This document shows, piece after piece, positions 25,828-33,923 of a DNA stretch of 64,000 nt (the stretch's first letter is position 1; each line of letters starts with the position of its first letter). The position numbers and the translations under genes were made by a program. Below the pieces are notes generated by a model. It was not told where the DNA came from. It did not search any database and was given only the letters and a program-made list of their open reading frames with translations. The DNA is from ZC4RG30 sp035556135 (lineage in GTDB: Bacteria > Pseudomonadota > Gammaproteobacteria > Steroidobacterales > Steroidobacteraceae): NCBI GenBank assembly GCA_035556135.1, contig DATMFO010000002.1, forward strand, positions 44,481 through 108,480, read 5' to 3'.

Positions 25828-28050
25828 TCAGGCCAGCTTCACGCCGGAGCTGCTGAATGGCAGCTGCTGCACCGTCTTGCCGGTGAGCTGCGCGATGGCG
25901 TTCGCCACCGCCGGTCCGATGGGTGGCGTGCCGGGTTCTCCCACGCCGGTTGGTGCGGCGGTGGAGGGCACGATGTATACCTCGATCCTGGGCGCCTCGT
26001 TGATGCGCAGCACGGTGTGGTCGTGGAAATTGCTCTGCTTCACGCGCCCGTCTTCCAGCGTGATGAGGCCGGTGGCCACGGCGCTGAGGCCGTAGATGAT
26101 TCCCGACTCCATCTGCATCGCGACGATGTTGGGATTCACGGCAATGCCGCAATCCACTGCGCACACTACGCGTTCGACCTTGAAGCCATTGCCCCGCTGG
26201 CTGACCTCGACGATCTCGGCCACCACGCTGTTGAAGGATTCATGCACGGCCACGCCGCGCGCGGTGCCCTTGGGCAGCTCGCTGCCCCAGCCGGCCTTTT
26301 CGGCGGCGAGGTTCAGTGCCGCCAGGTGGCGGGGATGTTTCGCCAGCAGGCTGCGGCGCAGCTCCACCGGATCCTGGCCGGTGCCGCGGGCGATCTCGTC
26401 CAGGAAGGCCTCCACCGCATAGGCCGTGTGCGTGGATCCCACCGAGCGCCACCACAGCACGGGCACGCCCAGCTTCGTGGTGTGCAGGTCCACCATCAGG
26501 TTCGGGATGTCATAGGGGAGGTTCGAGACGCCCTCCACCGAGCTGTTGTCGAACTTCGCATCCGGGGCCATCAGCCCCGTGCCTTCCATGATGGACTGGC
26601 CGACGATGCGCTGCTGCCAGGCGGTGATCCTGCCGCTCTTGTCCACCGCAGCGCTGAGCGTGTGCAGGTAGGCGGGGCGGTAGAAGCCGGCGCGCAGGTC
26701 ATCCTCGCGCATCCACACCATCTTGACGGGCCGGCCGCTGCCGTCCGCCTTGGCGATGGCCACGGCATCTGCGAGATAGTCGGACCAGGCATTGCCGCGG
26801 CGGCCGAAGCTGCCGCCGGAGTAGAGCATGTGGATCTTCACCTGCTCGGGCTTCAGCCCCAGCATCTTCGCGATCACGTTCTGGTCGCCGGTGTGGAACT
26901 GCTCGCCGTTCCAGACCTCGCAGCCGTCGGGCCTGATCCGCACCACGCAGTTCATCGGTTCCATCGCGGCATGGGCGAGGAAGGGGAACCAGTAGGTGGC
27001 ATCGAACCGCTGGCCGGCCTCCAGCGCCGCCGCCACATCGCCTTCCTTGCGCACTTCCACGCCCGGCTCGGCGGCCAGTGCCTGGTAGTCGGCGAGGATG
27101 GCATCGGAGCCCTTGGTGAAGGCCTTGCTCTCGTCCCACTCGATCTTCAGTGCATCGCGCGCCTTCTTTGCCGACCAGGTGTCGGTGGCCAGGACGGCCA
27201 CGCCCTCGCGCGCTGAACCCTTGAATTGCACCACGTTGACCACATTGGGCAATGCCTTGGCGGCGGTGGCGTCGACGCGCTTCACCGTGGCGCCGAAACG
27301 CGGTGGCAGCGCCACCACGGCGACCAACATGTCGGGCAGCTGCATGTCCTGGGTGTAGAACGCCGCGCCACTGGATTTTTCCAGCGCGTCCACGCGCGGG
27401 GTGTCGCGGCCGATGAGCGTGAAGGCTTCCGGTTCCTTCACCTTCACGCCGTGGGGTACTTCCAGCCTGGCTGCGGCTGGCGCGAGTTCGCCGAAGGTGA
27501 TGCTGCGGCCGCTGCCGGCATGCGACACGATGCCCTTGCTGATGGTGATCCCGGCGGCCGGCACACTCCATCGGGTCGCGGCCGCCTGCACCAGCATCGC
27601 TCGCGCCGTGGCGCCGGCCTGGCGCATCGGCTGCCAGAATGCGCTGATGGTGGTGCTGCCGCCGGTGCCCTGCATGATGCCGCCGAAGGCCGGATTGCCG
27701 TACAGCTTCACGTCCGCAGGAGCGGCCTCGATGCTCACCTGGTTCCAGTCCGCATCCAGCTCTTCGGCGATCAGCGTGGCCAGGCCCGTGTACGCACCCT
27801 GGCCCACTTCCGTGTTCGGCGAGATCACCGTGATGCGGCTGTCGGTACCGATGCGCAGGAACTGGTTCGGCGCGAGGGTGGCCCCGGCATCGCTGCCGCT
27901 GGTGGAACAGCCGGAAAGCAGGGGGACGGTGCCCACCATTGCCAGCGTGAGGCCGGCGCCCCTCAGCACGTCGCGGCGGCTCGGTTGCGCCAGCGTGGCA
28001 GCGTTGAGGATGCGCACCGGCGGGGATGCGTCGCTATTGAAATGTTTCAT
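25828..28050 (-). CDS. iorB: molybdopterin-binding subunit, isoquinoline 1-oxidoreductase beta type
   Basis: A 740-residue large subunit of a xanthine-oxidase-family hydroxylase. The chosen ATG precedes a Tat signal (SRRDVLRGAGLTLAM) that ends in the lipobox-like LLSGC, so it may be a Tat-exported lipoprotein. Molybdenum cofactor regions include GQGAYTGLATLIAEELDADW, GGSFGRRGNAWSDYLADAV and the active-site glutamate in GVGEPGTPPIGPAVANAIA. Members hydroxylate N-heterocycles or aldehydes. The 2Fe-2S subunit gene is 13 bases upstream. No cytochrome c subunit is seen; NDH-2 follows instead. Confidence 0.92.
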   Translation of the reverse strand: MKHFNSDASPPVRILNAATLAQPSRRDVLRGAGLTLAMVGTVPLLSGCSTSGSDAGATLAPNQFLRIGTDSRITVISPNTEVGQGAYTGLATLIAEELDADWNQVSIEAAPADVKLYGNPAFGGIMQGTGGSTTISAFWQPMRQAGATARAMLVQAAATRWSVPAAGITISKGIVSHAGSGRSITFGELAPAAARLEVPHGVKVKEPEAFTLIGRDTPRVDALEKSSGAAFYTQDMQLPDMLVAVVALPPRFGATVKRVDATAAKALPNVVNVVQFKGSAREGVAVLATDTWSAKKARDALKIEWDESKAFTKGSDAILADYQALAAEPGVEVRKEGDVAAALEAGQRFDATYWFPFLAHAAMEPMNCVVRIRPDGCEVWNGEQFHTGDQNVIAKMLGLKPEQVKIHMLYSGGSFGRRGNAWSDYLADAVAIAKADGSGRPVKMVWMREDDLRAGFYRPAYLHTLSAAVDKSGRITAWQQRIVGQSIMEGTGLMAPDAKFDNSSVEGVSNLPYDIPNLMVDLHTTKLGVPVLWWRSVGSTHTAYAVEAFLDEIARGTGQDPVELRRSLLAKHPRHLAALNLAAEKAGWGSELPKGTARGVAVHESFNSVVAEIVEVSQRGNGFKVERVVCAVDCGIAVNPNIVAMQMESGIIYGLSAVATGLITLEDGRVKQSNFHDHTVLRINEAPRIEVYIVPSTAAPTGVGEPGTPPIGPAVANAIAQLTGKTVQQLPFSSSGVKLA

Positions 28051-28063
28051 GGCGGAATCCTGC

Positions 28064-28525
28064 TCAGGAGGCCAATGCCGCGGCGGCACGGTGGATGGCG
28101 GCGCGGATGCGCATGTAGGTGCCGCAGCGGCAGATGTTGCCCGTCATGGCGGCATCGATCTGCGCGTCGCTGGGCTGGCGGTTCTGCTGCAGCAGCGCGG
28201 TGGCGCTCATGATCTGCCCGGACTGGCAATAACCGCACTGGGGCACGGCTTCGGCCACCCAGGCATCCTGCAGGGCCTTGCCCACCGCGTCGTTGGCCAC
28301 GTGCTCGATGGTGGTGATCTTCTTTCCTTCCAGCGCCGACACCGGCAGCATGCAGCTGCGCGTGGCCGCGCCGTCGACGTGTACCGTGCAGGCGCCGCAC
28401 AGGGCCATGCCACAGCCGAACTTGGTGCCGGTGAGCTTCAGGTGATCGCGCAGCACCCAGAGCAGGGGAGTGTCCGGCCCGGCCTCGGTGCTGAGCTGGC
28501 GGCTGTTGACGTCGAGCGTGATCAT
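28064..28525 (-). CDS. iorA: 2Fe-2S subunit, isoquinoline 1-oxidoreductase alpha type
   Basis: A 153-residue electron-transfer subunit. The N-terminal plant-type 2Fe-2S cluster is held by Cys38, Cys43, Cys46 and Cys58 (GCGMALCGACTVHVDG and RSC). The C-terminal helical cluster uses CGYCQSGQIM and CRCGTYMRI. It moves electrons from the molybdenum centre of IorB. It has no own signal peptide and would be carried through Tat with the large subunit. It is first in the iorA-iorB-ndh run and divergent from xdhC, which supplies cofactor maturation. Confidence 0.94.
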   Translation of the reverse strand: MITLDVNSRQLSTEAGPDTPLLWVLRDHLKLTGTKFGCGMALCGACTVHVDGAATRSCMLPVSALEGKKITTIEHVANDAVGKALQDAWVAEAVPQCGYCQSGQIMSATALLQQNRQPSDAQIDAAMTGNICRCGTYMRIRAAIHRAAAALAS

Positions 28526-28588
28526 GACTATCCCTTCCCCGGATACGAAGACCTGTGCGAGCGGGCATTATCCTACAATCACCCCCGC

Positions 28589-28924
28589 ATGACCGATCTG
28601 CCCGCCACGGATGAATCCGCGCTGCTCGCACAGGCACTGGCCTGGCGTGAGAGCGGGCTGCGCGTGGGCATCGCTACGGTGGTGTCCACATGGGGCTCCG
28701 CACCGCGCCCGGCGGGCAGCTTGCTGGTCTGCAATGAGGCCGGGCAGTTCGCGGGCTCGGTATCCGGTGGCTGCGTGGAAGTCGCGGTGATCGAAGCGGC
28801 TGCGGACGTGATGCGCGATGGCGCGCCACGACTGCTGGAGTTCGGCGTGAGCGACGAGCTGGCATTCAGCGTGGGACTTGCGTGCGGCGGTCGCATCCGC
28901 GTCTGGGTGGAGGCACTGGAATAA
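28589..28924 (+). CDS. XdhC/CoxI-domain protein (N-terminal half of XdhC)
   Basis: A 111-residue protein consisting only of the XdhC_CoxI domain: GIATVVSTWGSAPRPAGSLLVCNEAGQFAGSVSGGCVEVAVIEAA and a conserved cysteine in FSVGLACGGRIRVWVE. XdhC proteins bind and sulfurate the molybdenum cofactor for insertion into xanthine-oxidase-family enzymes. The stop overlaps the next ATG (TAATG). The gene is divergent from iorAB, whose product is the obvious client. Confidence 0.9.
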   Translation: MTDLPATDESALLAQALAWRESGLRVGIATVVSTWGSAPRPAGSLLVCNEAGQFAGSVSGGCVEVAVIEAAADVMRDGAPRLLEFGVSDELAFSVGLACGGRIRVWVEALE

Positions 28925-29625
28925 TGCGGCAGGGCCTGGCGCATGCATTGCTCGCCGCGCGCCGCGAGGCGCGTCCGGTGGTGCTGCTCACGCCGCTGGA
29001 CGGCGGCCAGCAGCGCCTGCTCGATGAGCCCGCGTTGCAGCTTCTGGCGCATACCGAGCCAGGCCTCGCCGCCGCGGCCCGCACGGCCCTGGCCGGTGAC
29101 CGGGTGCAGGTGGTCGAGGAGGCGGGGCACGAAGTGATGCTGGCCCCGCACAATCCACCGCTGCGACTGGTGATTGTCGGCGCGGTGCACATCAGCGAGG
29201 CGCTATGCGCGATGGCGCGCGCCACCGGCTATGCCGTGACGGTCATCGATCCACGCTCGGCATTCCTGCGGCCTGAGCGTTTTCCCGGTGTGCAGCTGCT
29301 GGACCAGTGGCCCCGCGAAGCCTTTGCGCAGATCAGGCCGGATGCACGCACGGCCGTGGTGCTGCTCACCCACGATCCGAAGATCGACGACCCGGCCCTG
29401 CTTGCCGTGCTGCCCACGGAGGCTTTCTACATCGGCGCCCTCGGCTCGACGCGCACGCATGCCAAGCGCCTGCAGCGGCTGAGTGAGGCGGGGGTGGACG
29501 AGGCGGCACGTGCCCGCATCCGCGGGCCGGCCGGACTTTCCATCGGTGCGCGCACGCCGGCGGAGATTGCGGTGTCGGTGCTGGCGGAAATGACGCAGGC
29601 GCTGCGTCTTCCGGCAACGCCATAA
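28924..29625 (+). CDS. XdhC Rossmann-domain protein (C-terminal half of XdhC)
   Basis: A 233-residue protein whose C-terminal two-thirds form the XdhC Rossmann domain: LRLVIVGAVHISEALCAMARATGYAVTVIDPRSAFLRPERFPG, VVLLTHDPKIDDPALLAVL and YIGALGSTRTHAKRLQRL. The first GxGxxG glycine pattern reads GAVHIS, as in other XdhC proteins. With the preceding gene it makes a full XdhC split into two translationally coupled chains. A BON-domain gene converges, with a terminator at the junction. Confidence 0.9.
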   Translation: MRQGLAHALLAARREARPVVLLTPLDGGQQRLLDEPALQLLAHTEPGLAAAARTALAGDRVQVVEEAGHEVMLAPHNPPLRLVIVGAVHISEALCAMARATGYAVTVIDPRSAFLRPERFPGVQLLDQWPREAFAQIRPDARTAVVLLTHDPKIDDPALLAVLPTEAFYIGALGSTRTHAKRLQRLSEAGVDEAARARIRGPAGLSIGARTPAEIAVSVLAEMTQALRLPATP

Positions 29626-29629
29626 AAAT

Positions 29630-29650
29630 CCGGCCGCGCAAGGCGGCCGG
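29630..29650 (-). terminator. intrinsic terminator between xdhC and the BON gene
   Basis: Eight-base-pair stem CCGGCCGC/GCGGCCGG with a five-base loop. On the minus strand it is followed by ATTTTTATGG, a good T tract, so it terminates the BON-domain gene. On the plus strand the following AAAG makes it a weaker stop for xdhC. Confidence 0.8.
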
Positions 29651-29677
29651 AAAGCCAGACTGCTTCCTGAAAGGAAA

Positions 29678-30121
29678 CTAGTTGGCCGGGGGGGCTGGGA
29701 GCACGGGCGGCGTGCCGGGCACGGCCGGAGGTGCTGCAGGCGAAACAGGTGGCAGGGCGGGACGGGAATTCACCTCATCCGGCTTGACGGTGATGCGGTT
29801 CTCCACGCGCTTCACGCCGTCGGCGTTCCTGGCGATCTTTTCCGCATTGGAACGCTCGGTCTGCGTATCCGCAGAACCGGACAGAGTCACAACGCCATCC
29901 TTCACGTCGACATTCACGTCGAGGCCTTCGACCTCCGGAGAACGCAGCATGCTGGACTTGATCTTCGCCAGCAGGCTGGCGTCATCCACGGCCTCGCCAG
30001 CGCGCTGTGTGGTCGCCTGGGCGTCCTTCTTCACTTCCCTGGCGTCATCGGCATAAGCGGGCAGGGCGGCTACGCCACCGACCACCAGCGATGCCACGGT
30101 AATCGCGATGGTTTTCCTCAT
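29678..30121 (-). CDS. periplasmic BON-domain protein
   Basis: A 147-residue protein with signal peptide MRKTIAITVASLVVGGVAALPAYA. One BON domain spans about residues 45-115: LLAKIKSSMLRSPEVEGLDVNVDVKDGVVTLSGSADTQTERSNAEKIARNADGVKRVENRITV. The C-terminal 35 residues are a Pro/Ala/Val tail (PPVSPAAPPAVPGTPP). OsmY-like BON proteins bind membranes and are induced by osmotic or envelope stress. The ribosome-binding site is AAGGAGCGCAC. It appears to be monocistronic. Confidence 0.9.
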   Translation of the reverse strand: MRKTIAITVASLVVGGVAALPAYADDAREVKKDAQATTQRAGEAVDDASLLAKIKSSMLRSPEVEGLDVNVDVKDGVVTLSGSADTQTERSNAEKIARNADGVKRVENRITVKPDEVNSRPALPPVSPAAPPAVPGTPPVLPAPPAN

Positions 30122-30197
30122 GTGCGCTCCTTCGTCACTTCGGACATGCTTGAACCTTGTTGGCGCACAGGTTCGCGCGGCGGGTGAGGATCAGCAG

Positions 30198-30461
30198 CTA
30201 CCGCGCACTGTCTTCGGCAGTAGGATTTTTCCTGCTGTCGCGGAAAGGCGTCAGGCGCAGCGACTTGGCACAGCCCGTTGCATCCATGAAAGAGAGGTTG
30301 TCGCGGCCCACCTCGATGAAGTGGTGGCACTGGACGCAGTCGACGATTCCGCCCCAGGCGGCGAATTCCTCGAGCGTGGCCAGATCGCGGATCTGTTCCG
30401 GCGGCGCAATCCTGGCTCCGCAGCGCTGGCACTGGATGTGGACCGATTTGATGAGATGCAT
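30198..30461 (-). CDS. small protein with two CxxC pairs, unknown function
   Basis: An 87-residue frame with CQRCGARI near residue 11 and CVQCHHF near 42, the spacing of a zinc ribbon or rubredoxin-like knuckle. AGGGAG lies 10 bases before the ATG. The CVQCH also fits a haem-attachment motif, but there is no signal peptide, which argues against a cytochrome. I do not recognise a family. The opposite strand has open frames of similar length, so it could be spurious; the cysteine pairing is the main support. Confidence 0.5.
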   Translation of the reverse strand: MHLIKSVHIQCQRCGARIAPPEQIRDLATLEEFAAWGGIVDCVQCHHFIEVGRDNLSFMDATGCAKSLRLTPFRDSRKNPTAEDSAR

Positions 30462-30570
30462 TTCGGCACTCCCTCTTCCTGTCCGTTGAACCCATGTTAG
30501 TCACAGGACGGCCGCGAGCGGAATGCCTCCGCGTGCCGACACTTGCAACGGGGGAGAAAGGGGGAAAGGA

Positions 30571-30646
30571 TGGCGCTCCCTACCGGATTCGAACCGGTGT
30601 ACTAGCCTTGAGAGGGCTATGTCCTGGGCCTCTAGACGAAGGGAGC
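30571..30646 (-). tRNA. tRNA-Glu(CTC)
   Basis: A 76-base tRNA. The acceptor GCTCCCT pairs with AGGGAGC, with G discriminator and encoded CCA. The D region GTCTAGAGGCC matches the tRNA-Glu at 20.8 kb. Anticodon stem TAGCC/GGCTA encloses CTCTCAA, giving CTC, which reads GAG. The T arm is ACCGGTTCGAATCCGGT. Having a CTC isoacceptor beside TTC fits heavy use of GAG in GC-rich DNA. Confidence 0.96.
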
Positions 30647-30702
30647 GTTGCCTGAAAATGGCACCTGAGGCGCCATGCCGCGGCCGGGCTGCGGGGCGCG
30701 GT

Positions 30703-30730
30703 ATTATATGCGTCGCGACTCCATGCTCAA
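30703..30730 (-). promoter_or_regulatory. promoter of tRNA-Glu(CTC)
   Basis: On the minus strand TTGAGC is followed after 16 bases by a consensus TATAAT, then ACCGCGCCCC. A consensus -10 with a GC-rich discriminator is typical of stringently controlled stable-RNA promoters. The predicted start lies about 50 bases before the mature tRNA. Confidence 0.7.
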
Positions 30731-30761
30731 GTCCCCGCTTAACCTGAGCTAATATGCGGCG

Positions 30762-31808
30762 ATGGCATCGCTGTTCTTCTGGCGCAAGGACAAGCCCGCA
30801 GCCCCCCGGGCGGCGGCCCCGGCGCCCGTGGCAGAGGTGCCGGCTTTTGGCCCTGTCACCGTCACCACCGTGAATCTCGACGCCCCGCTGCGGCTGCCGG
30901 TGCAGCGCGTGGCACTGGCGGTGGCGCTGGGCGACGACCGCGCCGCAGATCCCGACATCCGGCTCGATGCCGCGCAGACCCGCCTGCTGCTGGCCGCCAG
31001 CAATGAATTTGCCCGCGTCGGCACCGAGCCGCGCTACACGCCCCAGCGTCCCTCGCTGCTGCCCCAGCTGCTCGAAGTGCTTGGCGACGAGGAGGCCTCG
31101 CTGCGCGCCTTCTCACGCATCATCTCCCAGGATCCGCATCTCACTGGCGAGCTGTTGCGCGCGGCAAACAGCCCGCTGTATCGCGTCAGTCCTGCGCCAG
31201 TCGAAAGCATTGACCGCGCGACAGTGCTGCTCGGGACCACCGGGCTGCGCACCCTGATCGCTGGCGCGGTGATGAATCCCGCGAAGCTGGCCGGTGGCGC
31301 CGGTGCCGGCGGATTCGGCGACGTCATCTGGGAGCAGACGCTGTACGCGGCCTCAGCCGCGGAAGCCTGGGCGGCACGCAACCAGAGCGCAGACCCTTTC
31401 GCCGCACACCTGGTAGCGCTGCTGCACGGCCTGGGCAGCGTGGCCGTGTACCGTGTGCTGAGCGATCTTCATGCAGCGCAGGGCGTGAAGCCCGATGCAG
31501 CGGCCATCGCCAGCAGCATCGAAACCAATGCCGCGGTCACGGCCGCCCGCATTGCGGCGAGCTGGGGTCTTTCCGAACGCACGCGCCAGGCACTGGAAGC
31601 GCAATCGGCAGCCGCTCCGGTGGCAGATGTCGCGCCCCTGGCCCGCACGCTGGAGTTCGGCCTGCTGGCCGGGGCGCTTACCCTGCTGTGCCGCCGCCGC
31701 CGCTTCACCCCGCAGCAGGCGCTGGAGCAGCTGTCACTGGCCGGCTTTTCCGGCCCGGTCACCGAACGCATCTGGGATCGGCTGGCGAGCGCCTACATTG
31801 CCCATTAG
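30762..31808 (+). CDS. HDOD-domain protein
   Basis: A 348-residue cytoplasmic protein. The N-terminal 80 residues are Ala/Pro-rich and probably disordered. The HDOD domain covers about 95-290: PSLLPQLLEVLGDEEASLRAFSRIISQDPHLTGELLRAANSPLYRVSPAPVESIDRATVLLGTTGLRTLIAGAVM. HDOD proteins are HD-fold relatives that usually lack catalysis and serve signalling or regulatory roles. No GGDEF, EAL or receiver domain is fused. It precedes pcnB by about 90 bases and may head the long plus-strand block. Confidence 0.88.
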   Translation: MASLFFWRKDKPAAPRAAAPAPVAEVPAFGPVTVTTVNLDAPLRLPVQRVALAVALGDDRAADPDIRLDAAQTRLLLAASNEFARVGTEPRYTPQRPSLLPQLLEVLGDEEASLRAFSRIISQDPHLTGELLRAANSPLYRVSPAPVESIDRATVLLGTTGLRTLIAGAVMNPAKLAGGAGAGGFGDVIWEQTLYAASAAEAWAARNQSADPFAAHLVALLHGLGSVAVYRVLSDLHAAQGVKPDAAAIASSIETNAAVTAARIAASWGLSERTRQALEAQSAAAPVADVAPLARTLEFGLLAGALTLLCRRRRFTPQQALEQLSLAGFSGPVTERIWDRLASAYIAH

Positions 31809-31895
31809 GCCGCTACCGGCCCGGCCGTGTGCCACCCGCGATATGATCCGCGCATCCTTCAACCTGAAAGACCTTCTTTCGCCCGGAATACTTCC

Positions 31896-33407
31896 TTGAC
31901 CTCTGACTCCGACGCCAGCCCCAGGGCGGCAGGCTCCCCGCGCATCATCCCGCGCGCCGGGCATCCGATCTCCCGCCGCCACATCTCATCCAACGCACTG
32001 CGCGTGCTGTATCGCCTGCGGGAAGGAGGCTACCAGGCCTTCCTCGTCGGTGGCTGCCTGCGCGACCTGATGATCGGGGTGGTGCCCAAGGACTTCGACG
32101 TCGCCACCAGCGCGCGCCCGGAGGAAGTGAAGCGCCTGTTCCGCAATTGCCGGCTGATCGGGCGGCGCTTCCGGCTGGCCCATGTGTTCTTCGGGCACGA
32201 GATCATCGAGGTGGCTACCTTCCGCGCCGCCAGCGCGCCGCTGCCCGGTGAGGAAACCGAGGACGACCCGGACATCCTGCTGGAAGTCGGCGCCAGCGAA
32301 GACAATCCGGAGAGCGAAGCCGAGGAGGATGCCGCGCGCGAGCGCGATGCCGGTCTGGAGGAGGAGGATGAGCCGCCGCCTCCGGTGGAAGCCGGAAGTG
32401 CGTCGCACCCCGGAGACCGCCTGCTGGATCAGGGTGGCCGCATCCTGCGCGACAACACCTACGGCACCATAGAAGAGGACGTGTGGCGGCGCGATTTCGC
32501 GTGCAACGCGCTCTACTACAACATCGAGGATTTCTCGCTGTGGGACTACGTGGGCGCGGTGGAGGACATCCAGGCCCGCCGCCTGCGCCTCATCGGCGAC
32601 CCCGGCCAGCGCTATCGCGAGGACCCGGTGCGCATGCTGCGCGCGGCACGCTTCGAGGCCAAGCTGGGCTTCTCGCTGGATGCAGACACTGAAGCGCCGG
32701 TAACGGAACTGCGGCATCTGCTGACCGAAGTGCCGGCGGCACGGCTGTTCGACGAGACCCTGAAGCTTTTCCTCACCGGCCACGGCGTGCGATCGCTGGA
32801 GGTGCTGCGCCGGCGCGGCCTGCTGGCAGCGCTGTATCCGGCGGTGGAGCGCGCGCTGGCGGAGCATCCGGGCAGCGACGTGGAGCGTCTGCTGGAGGCT
32901 GGCCTCGCCAACACCGACGAGCGGGTGCAGGCCGGCAAGTCGGTGACTCCGACCTTCCTCTTCACGCTGCTGCTGTACGGGCCCATTGCGGCGTACATCG
33001 GGCGGCAGCCGCAGGAGAAGTGGAGTGACGTGGGCACCATCCTCGATGGCTGCGACGCGGCCCTGCGCGAGACGCAGAAGCGGGTGACCATTCCGAAGCG
33101 CTTCTCGCTGGGTGTGCGTGACATGTTCGCGCTGCAGCCGCAGCTGGAACAGCCACGCAGCCGCCGCGTGCTGCGGCTGATCGAGCAGCCGCGCTTCCGT
33201 GCGGCCTTCGACCTGCTGCTGCTGCGCGCGCAGGTGGGCATGGCTCCACAGCAGCTGGTGGACTGGTGGGCGGCGCTGCAGGCAGCCGACGCCGAGACCC
33301 GCACGCAGATGGTGCTCGCTCTGGAGGCCTCGCGCGGCCAGCGTGGTGATGGCGAGGATGAGGGCGGCGAAGGCCGGCCGCGCCGCCGTCGCCGGCGACG
33401 GCGGTAA
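31896..33407 (+). CDS. pcnB: poly(A) polymerase I with acidic insertion
   Basis: Adds 3' poly(A) tails that promote RNA decay. The nucleotidyltransferase core shows FLVGGCLRDLMIGVVPKDFDVATSA with the catalytic Asp pair, HVFFGHEIIEVATFRA, then IEEDVWRRDFACNALYYN and RLIGDPGQRYREDPVRMLRAARFEAKLG. The tail ends in a run of arginines, as in E. coli. Between FRA and the IEEDVWRRDF block lie about 60 extra acidic residues (32250-32425, EETEDDPDI through EEEDEPPPP) replacing the short E. coli loop. The start is uncertain: I use TTG at 31896, with GTG at 31827 as the alternative. Confidence 0.9.
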   Translation: MTSDSDASPRAAGSPRIIPRAGHPISRRHISSNALRVLYRLREGGYQAFLVGGCLRDLMIGVVPKDFDVATSARPEEVKRLFRNCRLIGRRFRLAHVFFGHEIIEVATFRAASAPLPGEETEDDPDILLEVGASEDNPESEAEEDAARERDAGLEEEDEPPPPVEAGSASHPGDRLLDQGGRILRDNTYGTIEEDVWRRDFACNALYYNIEDFSLWDYVGAVEDIQARRLRLIGDPGQRYREDPVRMLRAARFEAKLGFSLDADTEAPVTELRHLLTEVPAARLFDETLKLFLTGHGVRSLEVLRRRGLLAALYPAVERALAEHPGSDVERLLEAGLANTDERVQAGKSVTPTFLFTLLLYGPIAAYIGRQPQEKWSDVGTILDGCDAALRETQKRVTIPKRFSLGVRDMFALQPQLEQPRSRRVLRLIEQPRFRAAFDLLLLRAQVGMAPQQLVDWWAALQAADAETRTQMVLALEASRGQRGDGEDEGGEGRPRRRRRRRR

Positions 33408-33416
33408 CCGCCAGGC

Positions 33417-33923
33417 ATGGAGCAGGGGAACGGGGTGTGGGTGCCGGCCTATGTGGGTGTCGGCAGCAACATGGGCGATTCCAGGGCCCGGGTCCGGGAT
33501 GCCTTCGCTGCGCTGGCCGGCCTGCCGCAAACCCGCCTCATCGCCCGCTCGCGGCTGTATCGCACGCGCCCCTTCGGTCCGGTGCCGCAGGGAGATTTCA
33601 TCAACGCGGTCGCCGGGTTGCTCACGCAGCTGGATGCGGTCGCGTTGCTGGAGGGCCTGCGGGGCATCGAAAGCGCCGCCGGTCGCGTGCGCAATGAACG
33701 CTGGGGTCCGCGGACGCTGGACCTGGACCTGCTGGTGTTCGGCGCCGGGCAGCTGCAGACGCCGGAGTTGACGGTGCCGCACCCGGGCATCCCCGAGCGT
33801 GGTTTCGTGCTGGCGCCATTGCACGACGTGGCCCCGACGCTGGAAGTGCCCGGCGCCGGTCGCGTGGAAGTGCTGCTGCGCCAGCTGGCCGATGACGGCA
33901 TCGCCGAAGTGATCGACGCATGA
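33417..33923 (+). CDS. folK: 2-amino-4-hydroxy-6-hydroxymethyldihydropteridine pyrophosphokinase
   Basis: A 168-residue HPPK that transfers pyrophosphate from ATP to the pterin in folate synthesis. Signatures: YVGVGSNMGD at the N-terminus, the pterin-binding TRPFGPVPQGDFINAV, and the PROSITE motif RWGPRTLDLDLLVFG with the two metal-binding aspartates, followed by VPHPGIPERGFVLAPL. It begins ten bases after pcnB, as in E. coli, and its end overlaps the kinase gene by four bases. Confidence 0.95.
   Translation: MEQGNGVWVPAYVGVGSNMGDSRARVRDAFAALAGLPQTRLIARSRLYRTRPFGPVPQGDFINAVAGLLTQLDAVALLEGLRGIESAAGRVRNERWGPRTLDLDLLVFGAGQLQTPELTVPHPGIPERGFVLAPLHDVAPTLEVPGAGRVEVLLRQLADDGIAEVIDA

Noticed and set aside
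28915..28930. Possible frameshift splitting xdhC
   Set aside because: The TAATG overlap, a sensible new start and intact domain borders fit two coupled genes better than an error.
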